From assembly GCA_902494815.1 (NCBI GenBank), contig CABUVB010000128.1, positions 1 to 5,410 on the forward strand: a stretch of DNA of 5,410 bases. Reading direction: 5' to 3'. Of this stretch, positions 1 through 5,123 are shown one piece after another. This DNA comes from an uncultured Collinsella sp. (GTDB lineage: Bacteria > Actinomycetota > Coriobacteriia > Coriobacteriales > Coriobacteriaceae). The translations under genes were made by a program, and so were the position numbers. How positions within the stretch are numbered: the first letter of the stretch is position 1; every line of letters begins with the position of its first letter. Under the pieces are notes generated by a model. The model was not told the DNA's origin. It saw nothing but the letters and a program-made list of their open reading frames with translations, and searched no databases.

Positions 1-14
1 ACCAAGGAGCCGCC

Positions 15-701
15 ATGCGCACCGAGCTCGATGTCCCCTTTTCGCACAAAGAAGAAGCCAAGGCGCTGGGCGCCAAATGGGACCGGACCAAGAAGATCTG
101 GTATGTACCCAGCGGCGTCAACCCCGAGCCCTTTGCCGAGTGGCTGCCCGGTGTTGACCGATCCGACCCCTCAGTGCCGTATATATATCTAGTACTGGGC
201 AAGCGCGAGTGCTGGAAGTGTCACAAAGAGACCTCGGTCGCGGCCTTCGGCATTCCCTATCGAACCGATAACGACGAGAGCATCACCATCGCGCACGCGC
301 CCAACGAAGCCGGGCACATTGCCATCGACACGGCCAACGCCAACGCACTCGCCATCGTGCCCGCTCTTGGCTGCGTGCCGGGCGAGATCCGCGACTACCT
401 TCATAAGCGCTGCGGCTACAAGCCCGTAGGCGCGCGAGCCTCCAAAGCCCCGTCGCTCGGCAACACGTGCACCAGTTGCGACGCGCTGCAAGGCAGCCGC
501 TATCTGTTCGAGGAGCCCTCGTCCCCGTTTGCCCTCACTGCTATCAACAAGCTGCCGGCACTGGAGTTTGTGCGCGTCGAAGTTGCCGGCGTCTTTGGCG
601 TCCCGACCACGCGCACCGACTTTGACCAGGCGCTCTTTACCTGGGCACGCGACCATCACGCCGAGTTCCACAAGCAACTCGGTGAGGGGATTTATTTGTA
701 G
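15..701 (+). CDS. DUF5710-domain protein with two CxxC pairs
   Basis: A complete 228-residue protein. The ATG is preceded by AAGGAG at 4-9 with a 5-base spacer, which fixes the start. Residues about 3-45 match the DUF5710 pattern: a 'VPF..KEEAKALGAKWD' stretch, then 'KKIWYVP' and a tryptophan near 43. This small domain of unknown function is common in proteins of plasmids and mobile elements, often next to DNA-primase or helicase domains. The rest (about 55-228) resembles nothing I can name. It holds C66xxC69 and C152xxC155, which could together bind one zinc ion, as an interrupted zinc ribbon. There is no signal peptide or membrane segment, so it is probably cytoplasmic. The upstream gene context lies outside the window; the next gene is convergent, with 37 bases between the stops. 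Domain call fairly sure, function unknown. Confidence 0.85.
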   Translation: MRTELDVPFSHKEEAKALGAKWDRTKKIWYVPSGVNPEPFAEWLPGVDRSDPSVPYIYLVLGKRECWKCHKETSVAAFGIPYRTDNDESITIAHAPNEAGHIAIDTANANALAIVPALGCVPGEIRDYLHKRCGYKPVGARASKAPSLGNTCTSCDALQGSRYLFEEPSSPFALTAINKLPALEFVRVEVAGVFGVPTTRTDFDQALFTWARDHHAEFHKQLGEGIYL

Positions 702-738
702 AGGCAAAAGACACTCACAGCCAACTCCTCCGCATCAC

Positions 739-1023
739 CTATCCCTCGTCGCCGGCGTCGTACACGATATCGAGGCCACAAACAGGGCATTTCTCCGGAT
801 ACACCGGCATATGAACGCCCGTACGTTTCCTCACTTCGTCGCTGAACCTGTCACGTGCATCGATGAACCGAATGTCGAGACACGGTATTTGCGAGCCGCA
901 GCAAGGGCAGGCGACGACAAACGACCCGCAATCAACTTCTACGCCCGGAAACATATTGTTGTCGATAAGGGCACACGGCAGTTTTCCGTACTTCCCCATC
1001 GCAATATCGCCTCGCCAGCTCAT
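739..1023 (-). CDS. small cysteine-rich zinc-ribbon-like protein
   Basis: A 94-residue protein starting MSWRGDIAMGKYGK. I chose the ATG at 1021-1023 because GAGGGGAG lies about 5 bases upstream on the minus strand; the open frame extends to 1095 but that earlier start has no such site. Cysteines are arranged as CPCCG with a further Cys six residues after the second Cys (near residues 39-48), and a C-terminal CPVCG (near 78-82). Two CxxC knuckles about 40 residues apart are typical of a zinc ribbon. Between them is a charged stretch (FIDARDRFSDEVRKR). There is no membrane segment. It lies 122 bases downstream of the HNH nuclease gene on the same strand and may be cotranscribed with it. I see no close known family; DNA, RNA or protein binding are all possible. 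The gene is likely real, its role unknown. Confidence 0.7.
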   Translation of the reverse strand: MSWRGDIAMGKYGKLPCALIDNNMFPGVEVDCGSFVVACPCCGSQIPCLDIRFIDARDRFSDEVRKRTGVHMPVYPEKCPVCGLDIVYDAGDEG

Positions 1024-1145
1024 ACACGCTCCCCTCTCGCTATACAAATCAGGAAGAGTATGCACCAGCGGGCGTGCGCGAGATTGCATCGCCACGCGAT
1101 CCGATCAAACAACACGATCGTCAAAGAATGCCAAAGCCAAATACG

Positions 1146-2228
1146 CTAATACGGCAGAAGCCCCGCCTTTTCACGCTTCTTTTCCGAGCGATCGAACTCA
1201 ATGCGATGGGCCTCAAGAAACACCGTATCGGGTCGCCACTGACGCTCATTCGGCTGCCTTAGCGTCGCACCCGCAAAGGAAGCGTAGTCGGTCTTATCCA
1301 GCAGGTACGATCCGCACAGCCGATATTCGCCGCAAACAGGCTCAAACGAAATCAGGTGAGCATCAAATAGGGAATGAAGATCGCGCCGAAGCAGAATGCC
1401 GTTGCTGGCAACCTGCGATTTGGGTCCCGAGTAATTCTCGATATGTGCAGCCTCCAGAGCTTCGCTGACGCCGCAGTCCGACACCGCGCAACGGCCATCA
1501 TAGGCGGCAACGAGCTGTTTGCGGAACCATTGCTGCCCCAATCGCTCGCGCCTTAACGCATAGCGGACCTTTTCGTCGTCGGTCGTACCCTGTCCGGTAA
1601 ACTCAATATCGACGGGCATGTGCTTCAGATAACTCATGTCGGGTGCAAAACGAGGGTCCGGTCCGCCTTTATGAACAGGACCGTGCAGAACAAACCATCC
1701 GTTTTCGGGCTCGAACCGCTCAACAAACGCAAGGCCGAGCACCTTGTAGCCCACCTCGGTTGCAAATATGACTCCGACTGGAACGCCACATTCCATGCAG
1801 TTGAGCATTTTACGGTTGTAATTCTGGTCTCGAAAACCAACGGTACCCGGCGCTTGAACCGAGTACTTAATGACCCACGTACCATCGTCCAAATAGAGCG
1901 GAGGCACATCGGTGTAGAAGCTCTTTTTAGAGTTATGGACCGAAAGCGCAAAGATCTTATTGGGATCTTGCTTCACCCGATCCTGGCCCGGCCAGAAGAT
2001 CCCTGAATCCCGCGTTACGGGAAAGAAGTCCGAGCCAATTCTCAAACGATACTGATACTGAGGGCTATCTTCCTTGGTGTGGTGCGGAAGGCTGGTCCAA
2101 ACGCCGCCGCGCTGCTCCTCACCCAGAAACCACTCCCATGCCTCAACGTATTCGGAAGGCACGAGACTGCAGGCACGGTCATAGCTTGGTCCATCCATCA
2201 ACGGAACAGCAAGGTCAATGTCGTTCAT
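1146..2228 (-). CDS. HNH endonuclease with PUA-like N-terminal region (restriction-type)
   Basis: A 360-residue protein from the ATG at 2226-2228; TAGGTG sits 6 bases upstream. An in-frame GTG nine bases earlier has no good binding site. Residue numbers here count from that GTG. The C-terminal part (about 228-300) is a clear HNH_2-type nuclease domain: C250 and C255 flank the first strand, then AAHI with H265, SNG with N279, and DLHSLFD with H288. These are the expected metal-binding and catalytic positions of the ββα-metal fold. The segment around 145-190 (a CGVPVGVIF stretch, then KVLGLAFV and GWFVLHG) resembles the PUA-like domain found fused to HNH in predicted restriction endonucleases of the COG3440 kind, where it may read modified bases. 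The first 130 residues are unassigned. No methyltransferase gene is nearby, which fits a modification-dependent or stand-alone enzyme rather than a classical restriction-modification pair. Nuclease call strong; target specificity is inference. Confidence 0.85.
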   Translation of the reverse strand: MNDIDLAVPLMDGPSYDRACSLVPSEYVEAWEWFLGEEQRGGVWTSLPHHTKEDSPQYQYRLRIGSDFFPVTRDSGIFWPGQDRVKQDPNKIFALSVHNSKKSFYTDVPPLYLDDGTWVIKYSVQAPGTVGFRDQNYNRKMLNCMECGVPVGVIFATEVGYKVLGLAFVERFEPENGWFVLHGPVHKGGPDPRFAPDMSYLKHMPVDIEFTGQGTTDDEKVRYALRRERLGQQWFRKQLVAAYDGRCAVSDCGVSEALEAAHIENYSGPKSQVASNGILLRRDLHSLFDAHLISFEPVCGEYRLCGSYLLDKTDYASFAGATLRQPNERQWRPDTVFLEAHRIEFDRSEKKREKAGLLPY

Positions 2229-2380
2229 CGCCAGCACCTACAACCATACGAACGCGAGTCATGCCCCTCAATAATATGGCCGAGAGTCAATTATTACGAG
2301 ATCTCATTCCGCGATCGGCACGTCGTTGATGCTCTCGGTTTGCCGTTGGCGCGCTTGTACCCCGCTACCCCACTCCCCTG

Positions 2381-2386
2381 TATACT
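2381..2386 (+). promoter_or_regulatory. candidate -10 box for the 163-aa gene
   Basis: TATACT is a 5/6 match to the bacterial -10 consensus and lies 57 bases before the ATG at 2444. The best -35-like hexamer upstream is TTGTAC at 2355-2360, but the 20-base spacer is too long for an ordinary sigma-70-type promoter. The -10 call therefore stands mainly on the box itself and its position. Confidence 0.35.
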
Positions 2387-2403
2387 GATGTAGCACGTGT
2401 TTC

Positions 2404-2425
2404 ATCCGGGCTTGTTGGGCCGGAT
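2404..2425 (+). other. small hairpin in the presumed leader of the 163-aa gene
   Basis: ATCCGG at 2404-2409 pairs perfectly with CCGGAT at 2420-2425 around a 10-base loop. It ends 7 bases before the GGGAGG ribosome binding site (2433-2438), so it could influence translation or leader stability. No T-run follows, so it is not a convincing intrinsic terminator. With a six-base stem, chance is a fair alternative. Confidence 0.3.
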
Positions 2426-2443
2426 CGTTCATGGGAGGGCCTT

Positions 2444-2935
2444 ATGGCTGCTTCGAATCCGCCTAAGGGGAGCGTTTCTTCTTCGTCCATCAAGCCGGTT
2501 ACGCGCAAGGCCGTGCGCTGCCAGCGCGAGGTCGCCTGGCTTATCACGCAGGCAGCGGGCAGGCTTGTGGCGACCACCCAGGACGTCAATGCGCCTACGC
2601 CGAGCTTTGTGCTGGCAGCGGCGCTGAATCGAGTACGCCAGCTGGAACTCGTCGCACAAGAAGACGGCAGCCATCTTGGCTACCAGGACGCTATAGCGCC
2701 CGACCTGTTGACCTTTTGTCGCATGACCAAATTGCCCGCCGCGCCCAATACGCTTTCGGACGCAGGCTACATGTTTACGCTCTCGGGCGCGGACCTTATC
2801 CGCGACATCTATGCATACTGCAGCGAGCTCGCCGAGCGCCACGTCTTTGACGCGGCAGAAGTCAAACCGGGAAATGTCATCAAGCTGGTTCTTAGGCTGT
2901 TCTTGATGGACGGGTTCGGGGCCATGCCGGCGTAA
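2444..2935 (+). CDS. conserved-looking hypothetical protein, 163 aa
   Basis: I do not recognise this protein. The start is supported by GGGAGG at 2433-2438 with a 5-base spacer, and third codon positions are GC-rich throughout, as expected of a true gene here. Residues 1-20 are a serine/proline-rich, basic and probably disordered tail. Residues about 22-95 look mostly helical and soluble. A second helical part follows: around 113-135 (LSGADLIRDIYAYCSELAERH) and 143-157, the latter a hydrophobic helix (IKLVLRLFLMDGF) too short and charged at its edges to be a sure membrane span. Three scattered cysteines form no zinc motif. It stands alone on the + strand between the divergent HNH gene and the convergent AlbA_2 gene, so context gives little clue to its job. 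Confidence 0.75.
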   Translation: MAASNPPKGSVSSSSIKPVTRKAVRCQREVAWLITQAAGRLVATTQDVNAPTPSFVLAAALNRVRQLELVAQEDGSHLGYQDAIAPDLLTFCRMTKLPAAPNTLSDAGYMFTLSGADLIRDIYAYCSELAERHVFDAAEVKPGNVIKLVLRLFLMDGFGAMPA

Positions 2936-2981
2936 GCCGAGTCTTTAGCATCACCGTCGACTGAGCAACAACCGCTTTACC

Positions 2982-3030
2982 TTAGTGGACGCCAATTGAG
3001 GGTCGATTATTGGGTCGCCTCGTCCACTAA
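2982..3030. terminator. candidate bidirectional terminator hairpin between convergent genes
   Basis: TTAGTGGACG at 2982-2991 is perfectly complementary to CGTCCACTAA at 3021-3030. Inside it, CCAAT at 2992-2996 can pair with ATTGG at 3009-3013, leaving a 7-base bulge on the right side and a 12-base loop. The structure sits between the stop of the 163-aa gene (2935) and the stop of the convergent AlbA_2 gene (3036), where a shared terminator is expected. Against this, no strong T-run follows on either strand, so it may instead be a small palindromic repeat. Confidence 0.35.
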
Positions 3031-3035
3031 CGCAT

Positions 3036-4502
3036 TTATTCCACGCGCTCTGACAGTCGATACTTGCGGTTGCGGCTCGTCGCCGGCGCCGTGGGCTCAA
3101 GCTCGCCTTGAGCAATGAGCGCGTTGACGCGCGACCTAACCTGGGAAATTGTAAGCCCCGTGCGTTCTGCCAGCTCACGCGTCCCCAGCTCGCCGTAGTG
3201 TTTGAGTGCCGCCACAATTAAGCCCCCGCCATGATCGACCGGCTCGATCTTTGAACGGTAAAGTACGACCTTGAACCGATCGAACCCCGGGCAGAACAGG
3301 GGCTCGGCCAGACCATGCGCGCGCATGGCATCGATCATCATCGGGATGCCCGAGCCATTGCCCTCAGCCGGCGAACCTGCGCCATCCGGCAGCGGGACAA
3401 TCGACATGAGTTTCACGAGCGTCGCGTTACGGCATCGGGAGCTGCCGTCAAACAAGTTCTCGCGAGTCTTTCCCCCGTAAAGGCCGCCAGGATTCGTCAC
3501 CTCGACACGATCGTCAAAGACGTCGACGGCAATCGATTGTCCACAGAACCGACCCCCGTATTCTCGATGGATTACGGCGTTGGCGATTGCCTCGCGCAGA
3601 ACCTCCTCGGGAATCTCAAGCGAGTCGACACGCGAGACACCTTGGACGGTCGAGGTTCGCCGCAAATTCTTGGCGACGGCTGCGACGGCATCCGAGATCA
3701 TCTCGCCCAACGTTCCCTCACAGATTGTGCGGTCCATGAATCTCAGCGACCCCGCCATGCCCTTCTGAGTTCCCGCATGGACAGCCACGTCAATGAAGAG
3801 CTTGGGATAGAACTGCTGAGGGTAGGTGCCCACAACTAGGAGTCCAGCCTTGGTGACATTGCCCTGGGAATCAAGGATATTTAGGCGCTCCAGCTTCGTT
3901 TGTTTGTCCGGCGCGCCGCGCATTGCCCGGGGCGTCAACGAGAAAGCCCGATCTATCGTACGGTCGACCAGCGTCTCGTCGAGATTGTCCGCGCCCGCAC
4001 CCGCCACCGCGTCGCGATCGCTCGGAGTCGCTCGACCGTATGACGCCAATGCGAGCACCTCGGTCGATGAAAGCGGCACATCTTTGTCATCGATGCGCTT
4101 GTAGCTGCCGCCCTGGGCGCCCCGCTCTATGACATAACAAGGCTTGCTCGACGGGTCGAGCTCCTCAATCGTGATGACCAGAACCACGGTGCCCTGGAGC
4201 TCCACGCGCTCAATGGTGTATTTGGGCGGATTGGCCAGCTTTCCGCGACCGCCGGCATCGCCCATGCCCGCCACGAATTGGTTGAGCACTTTCTCGGTCT
4301 CGAAGTTCTCAACCGGGACAAAACCTGCGCGCTCACTCACTCCGAGCACGATGGTTCCGCCGGCAGTGTTCGCGAATGCGCTCACCGTTTCCCACACGTC
4401 GCGGGAAAGCGTCGTGGCGCTCTCCTTCGCTTCGACGTTAAGATCATCCGAGCCCATACGCCTTAAAGACTCAAGCAGACCGGTCAGCTCGTTTTCGTTC
4501 AT
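3036..4502 (-). CDS. AlbA_2 (Schlafen-type) / HATPase_c_4 / winged-helix ATP-binding protein
   Basis: A 488-residue protein from the ATG at 4500-4502. AAAGGAC ends 6-7 bases upstream, whereas the GTG two codons earlier would lie almost on top of that site. Residue numbers here count from the GTG. Residues about 18-150 are an AlbA_2 domain: E26xKES, then a DVWETVSAFANTAGGTIVLGV block and a 'GGSYKRI' block near 133-139. Residues about 295-420 form the HATPase_c_4-type C-terminal half: LREAIANAVIHREY (304-317), VTNPGGL (337-343), a 'RNATLVKLM' stretch (360-368) and GNGSGIPMM (383-391). A winged helix occupies about 427-485, with TISQVRSRVNALIAQGEL as the recognition helix and wing region. Proteins of this build (COG2865) are annotated as predicted transcriptional regulators; some AlbA_2 proteins are linked to phage defence. 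The upstream repeats suggest autoregulation. Architecture clear, biological role inferred. Confidence 0.9.
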   Translation of the reverse strand: MNENELTGLLESLRRMGSDDLNVEAKESATTLSRDVWETVSAFANTAGGTIVLGVSERAGFVPVENFETEKVLNQFVAGMGDAGGRGKLANPPKYTIERVELQGTVVLVITIEELDPSSKPCYVIERGAQGGSYKRIDDKDVPLSSTEVLALASYGRATPSDRDAVAGAGADNLDETLVDRTIDRAFSLTPRAMRGAPDKQTKLERLNILDSQGNVTKAGLLVVGTYPQQFYPKLFIDVAVHAGTQKGMAGSLRFMDRTICEGTLGEMISDAVAAVAKNLRRTSTVQGVSRVDSLEIPEEVLREAIANAVIHREYGGRFCGQSIAVDVFDDRVEVTNPGGLYGGKTRENLFDGSSRCRNATLVKLMSIVPLPDGAGSPAEGNGSGIPMMIDAMRAHGLAEPLFCPGFDRFKVVLYRSKIEPVDHGGGLIVAALKHYGELGTRELAERTGLTISQVRSRVNALIAQGELEPTAPATSRNRKYRLSERVE

Positions 4503-4559
4503 CTGCACGTCCTTTCGCTCGGTCCTGCAGAGAATGCCGCGGATAGATTTCCCTCGTCT

Positions 4560-4627
4560 CTCAGTTATCTCTCGTAATTATCTCTCATTTATCTCTCTAT
4601 CTCTCGGCTTAGAGATAAGAGATAGAT
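4560..4627. promoter_or_regulatory. TTATCTCTC repeat cluster, candidate operator of the AlbA_2 gene
   Basis: TTATCTCTC occurs exactly at 4565-4573, 4578-4586 and 4589-4597, with CTATCTCTC at 4597-4605. The opposite orientation appears as TAGAGATAA at 4610-4618 and AAGAGATAG at 4617-4625. ATTTATCTCT (4587-4596) plus TATCTCT (4598-4604) can fold onto AGAGATA (4611-4617) plus AGAGATAGAT (4618-4627). This gives a 17-bp stem with one bulged C, one wobble pair and a CGGCTT loop. The cluster lies about 60-125 bases upstream of the AlbA_2 start codon. Closely spaced direct and inverted copies of a short motif upstream of a winged-helix gene suggest operator sites; binding by this protein is inference. 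Confidence 0.5.
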
Positions 4628-4639
4628 AGAGATGGAATG

Positions 4640-4679
4640 TCTACCATTTGCTTCATCTATACATATTTTTGCTGGTAGA
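4640..4679. repeat. inverted repeat TCTACCA / TGGTAGA
   Basis: TCTACCA at 4640-4646 is the exact reverse complement of TGGTAGA at 4673-4679, separated by 26 AT-rich bases that include the candidate -10 box of the AlbA_2 gene. A pair of half-sites flanking a promoter would suit a regulator that loops or brackets it. Seven-base arms could also arise by chance in AT-rich DNA. Confidence 0.35.
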
Positions 4680-4683
4680 ACAA
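4656..4683 (-). promoter_or_regulatory. weak candidate promoter for the AlbA_2 gene
   Basis: On the minus strand TTGTTC (4678-4683) is followed after 16 bases by TATAGA (4656-4661). Neither hexamer is a strong match. The placement is attractive because the -35 overlaps the palindrome at 4681-4709 and the TTATCTCTC cluster lies just downstream, where a repressor could block transcription. Confidence 0.25.
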
Positions 4684-4709
4684 TCGGTATTGAGACAATA
4701 CCATGATTG
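4681..4709. repeat. near-perfect palindrome around GGTATTG-AGA-CAATACC
   Basis: GGTATTG (4686-4692) and CAATACC (4696-4702) are exact inverse copies around AGA. The outer arms CAATC (4681-4685) and GATTG (4705-4709) pair as well, offset by two extra bases. That makes 12 bp of symmetry in 29 bases. There is no T-run on either side, so an operator is likelier than a terminator. It lies immediately upstream of the weak AlbA_2 promoter. Confidence 0.5.
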
Positions 4710-4724
4710 CCTGTCTCTTTGCTG

Positions 4725-4800
4725 CTCAGTTATCTCTCATATTTTTCTCTCATCTTCCTGTCATCTTTCATATTAGAGACGAATGAGAGACGAGAGATAC
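4725..4800. repeat. second TTATCTCTC-type repeat patch
   Basis: CTCAGTTATCTCTC at 4725-4738 repeats exactly the 14 bases at 4560-4573, 165 bp away. TTTTCTCTC follows at 4743-4751, and the inverse forms GAGAGACGA (4785-4793) and GAGAGATAC (4792-4800) close the patch. It looks like a second, more degenerate copy of the cluster next to the AlbA_2 gene and could be a remote operator. Confidence 0.45.
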
Positions 4801-4810
4801 GCAAGTGATG

Positions 4811-4988
4811 GACGAGCGAGGATTTTCGGACGGTCGGATATCGAGAGTGGATATTTGGACGGTTTTTGGGGCTTTTGCGGCAAATTCCGTCCAAATATCC
4901 ACTCTCGTTCGATAGGTATCCGGAAATCCTCGCTCGTCCGTCCGAATATCCGCTCTCGTTTGGCGAGTGTCCAATTTTCCACGCTCGT
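4811..4988. repeat. six-unit palindromic repeat array
   Basis: Six degenerate copies of a 19-base unit, TCCRAATATCCRCKCTCGT, are visible. Two are on the minus strand (4812-4830 and 4841-4859). Four are on the plus strand (4890-4908, 4919-4937, 4941-4959 and 4970-4988). Start-to-start spacing is 29 within each of three pairs and 22 between the last two pairs. The inner four units form a palindrome with 52-base arms (4811-4862 and 4887-4938) around a 24-base loop. The inner 21 bp pair perfectly, the outer 20 bp pair with one mismatch, and the 11 bases between are unpaired on both sides. I know no named element of this form. It might be an intergenic palindromic repeat family, a structured RNA, or a binding array. 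Confidence 0.7.
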
Positions 4989-5065
4989 GCGGCGGGCACG
5001 CGGGACCTATGCCCAATCCGGCTGCATCGTCTCCAGTTCGCCGCAGGGTCGCGGCCCCATATGGG

Positions 5066-5071
5066 TATACT
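5066..5071 (+). promoter_or_regulatory. candidate -10 box for the M16 peptidase gene
   Basis: TATACT matches the -10 consensus in 5 of 6 bases and lies 52 bases before the peptidase ATG, a plausible leader length. No recognisable -35 hexamer is found 16-18 bases upstream, so the call is tentative. It is the same hexamer proposed at 2381-2386. Confidence 0.3.
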
Positions 5072-5123
5072 CTCGAGGATTCGACTCGATTCGCTCCCGC
5101 TGGGGCGTCAAAGGAGACTGCAT

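Larger units (their letters stand above)
2229..2443. promoter_or_regulatory. divergent intergenic region between HNH gene and 163-aa gene
   Basis: This 215-bp spacer must hold the promoters of both divergent genes. On the HNH-gene side there is an AT-rich patch with AATAAT at 2270-2275 and its inverse ATTATT at 2290-2295. TCAATAAT and TCAATTAT also occur here in direct orientation, and the 8-bp palindrome GAGATCTC lies at 2298-2305. On the minus strand TTGACT is present in this patch, but no well-spaced -10 follows it, so I do not call a promoter there. The symmetrical elements could be operator sites; nothing in the sequence says for which regulator. Confidence 0.4.
4503..5123. other. 621-bp structured non-coding region
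   Basis: There is no believable gene between the divergent AlbA_2 and M16 peptidase genes. Open frames across it on the minus strand have no ribosome binding sites, and their repeated peptides merely follow the DNA repeats. The left half (about 4540-4800) is AT-rich with TTATCTCTC repeats and hairpins. The right half (4811-4992) is a GC-richer array of six 19-bp units. The last 130 bases (4993-5123) hold the presumed promoter and ribosome binding site of the peptidase gene. Confidence 0.7.

Noticed and set aside
1024..1095. N-terminal extension of the zinc-ribbon protein by 24 residues
   Set aside because: The upstream start lacks a ribosome binding site, while the internal ATG at 1021-1023 has a strong GAGGGGAG.
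1102..1120. CGATC...GATCG hairpin between the HNH and zinc-ribbon genes
   Set aside because: The stem is only 5 bp with no T-run, too weak to call a terminator. The 122-bp gap holds nothing else I can support.
529..1149. 206-codon + strand open frame
   Set aside because: It overlaps the end of the DUF5710 gene in another frame and the whole antisense of the zinc-ribbon gene. Its composition is arginine- and histidine-rich, as is typical of shadows.
863..1468. 201-codon + strand open frame
   Set aside because: It lies antisense to the zinc-ribbon and HNH genes, shows no domain and has no ribosome binding site.
2429..2842. 137-codon minus-strand open frame
   Set aside because: It is antisense to the 163-aa gene, which has the better start site and codon use.
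4503..4508. GTG start two codons upstream for the AlbA_2 protein
   Set aside because: It would leave only about one base between the AAAGGAC site and the start. The ATG at 4500-4502 has normal spacing.
4811..4988. CRISPR array
   Set aside because: Units are in both orientations, degenerate, and separated by only 3, 10 or 30 bases, so there are no proper spacers. No cas gene is present.
4730..4999. Open minus-strand frames of 69-123 codons through the repeat array
   Set aside because: All three minus frames are open because the repeat units lack stops. The repeated peptides simply follow the DNA repeats and no frame has a ribosome binding site.
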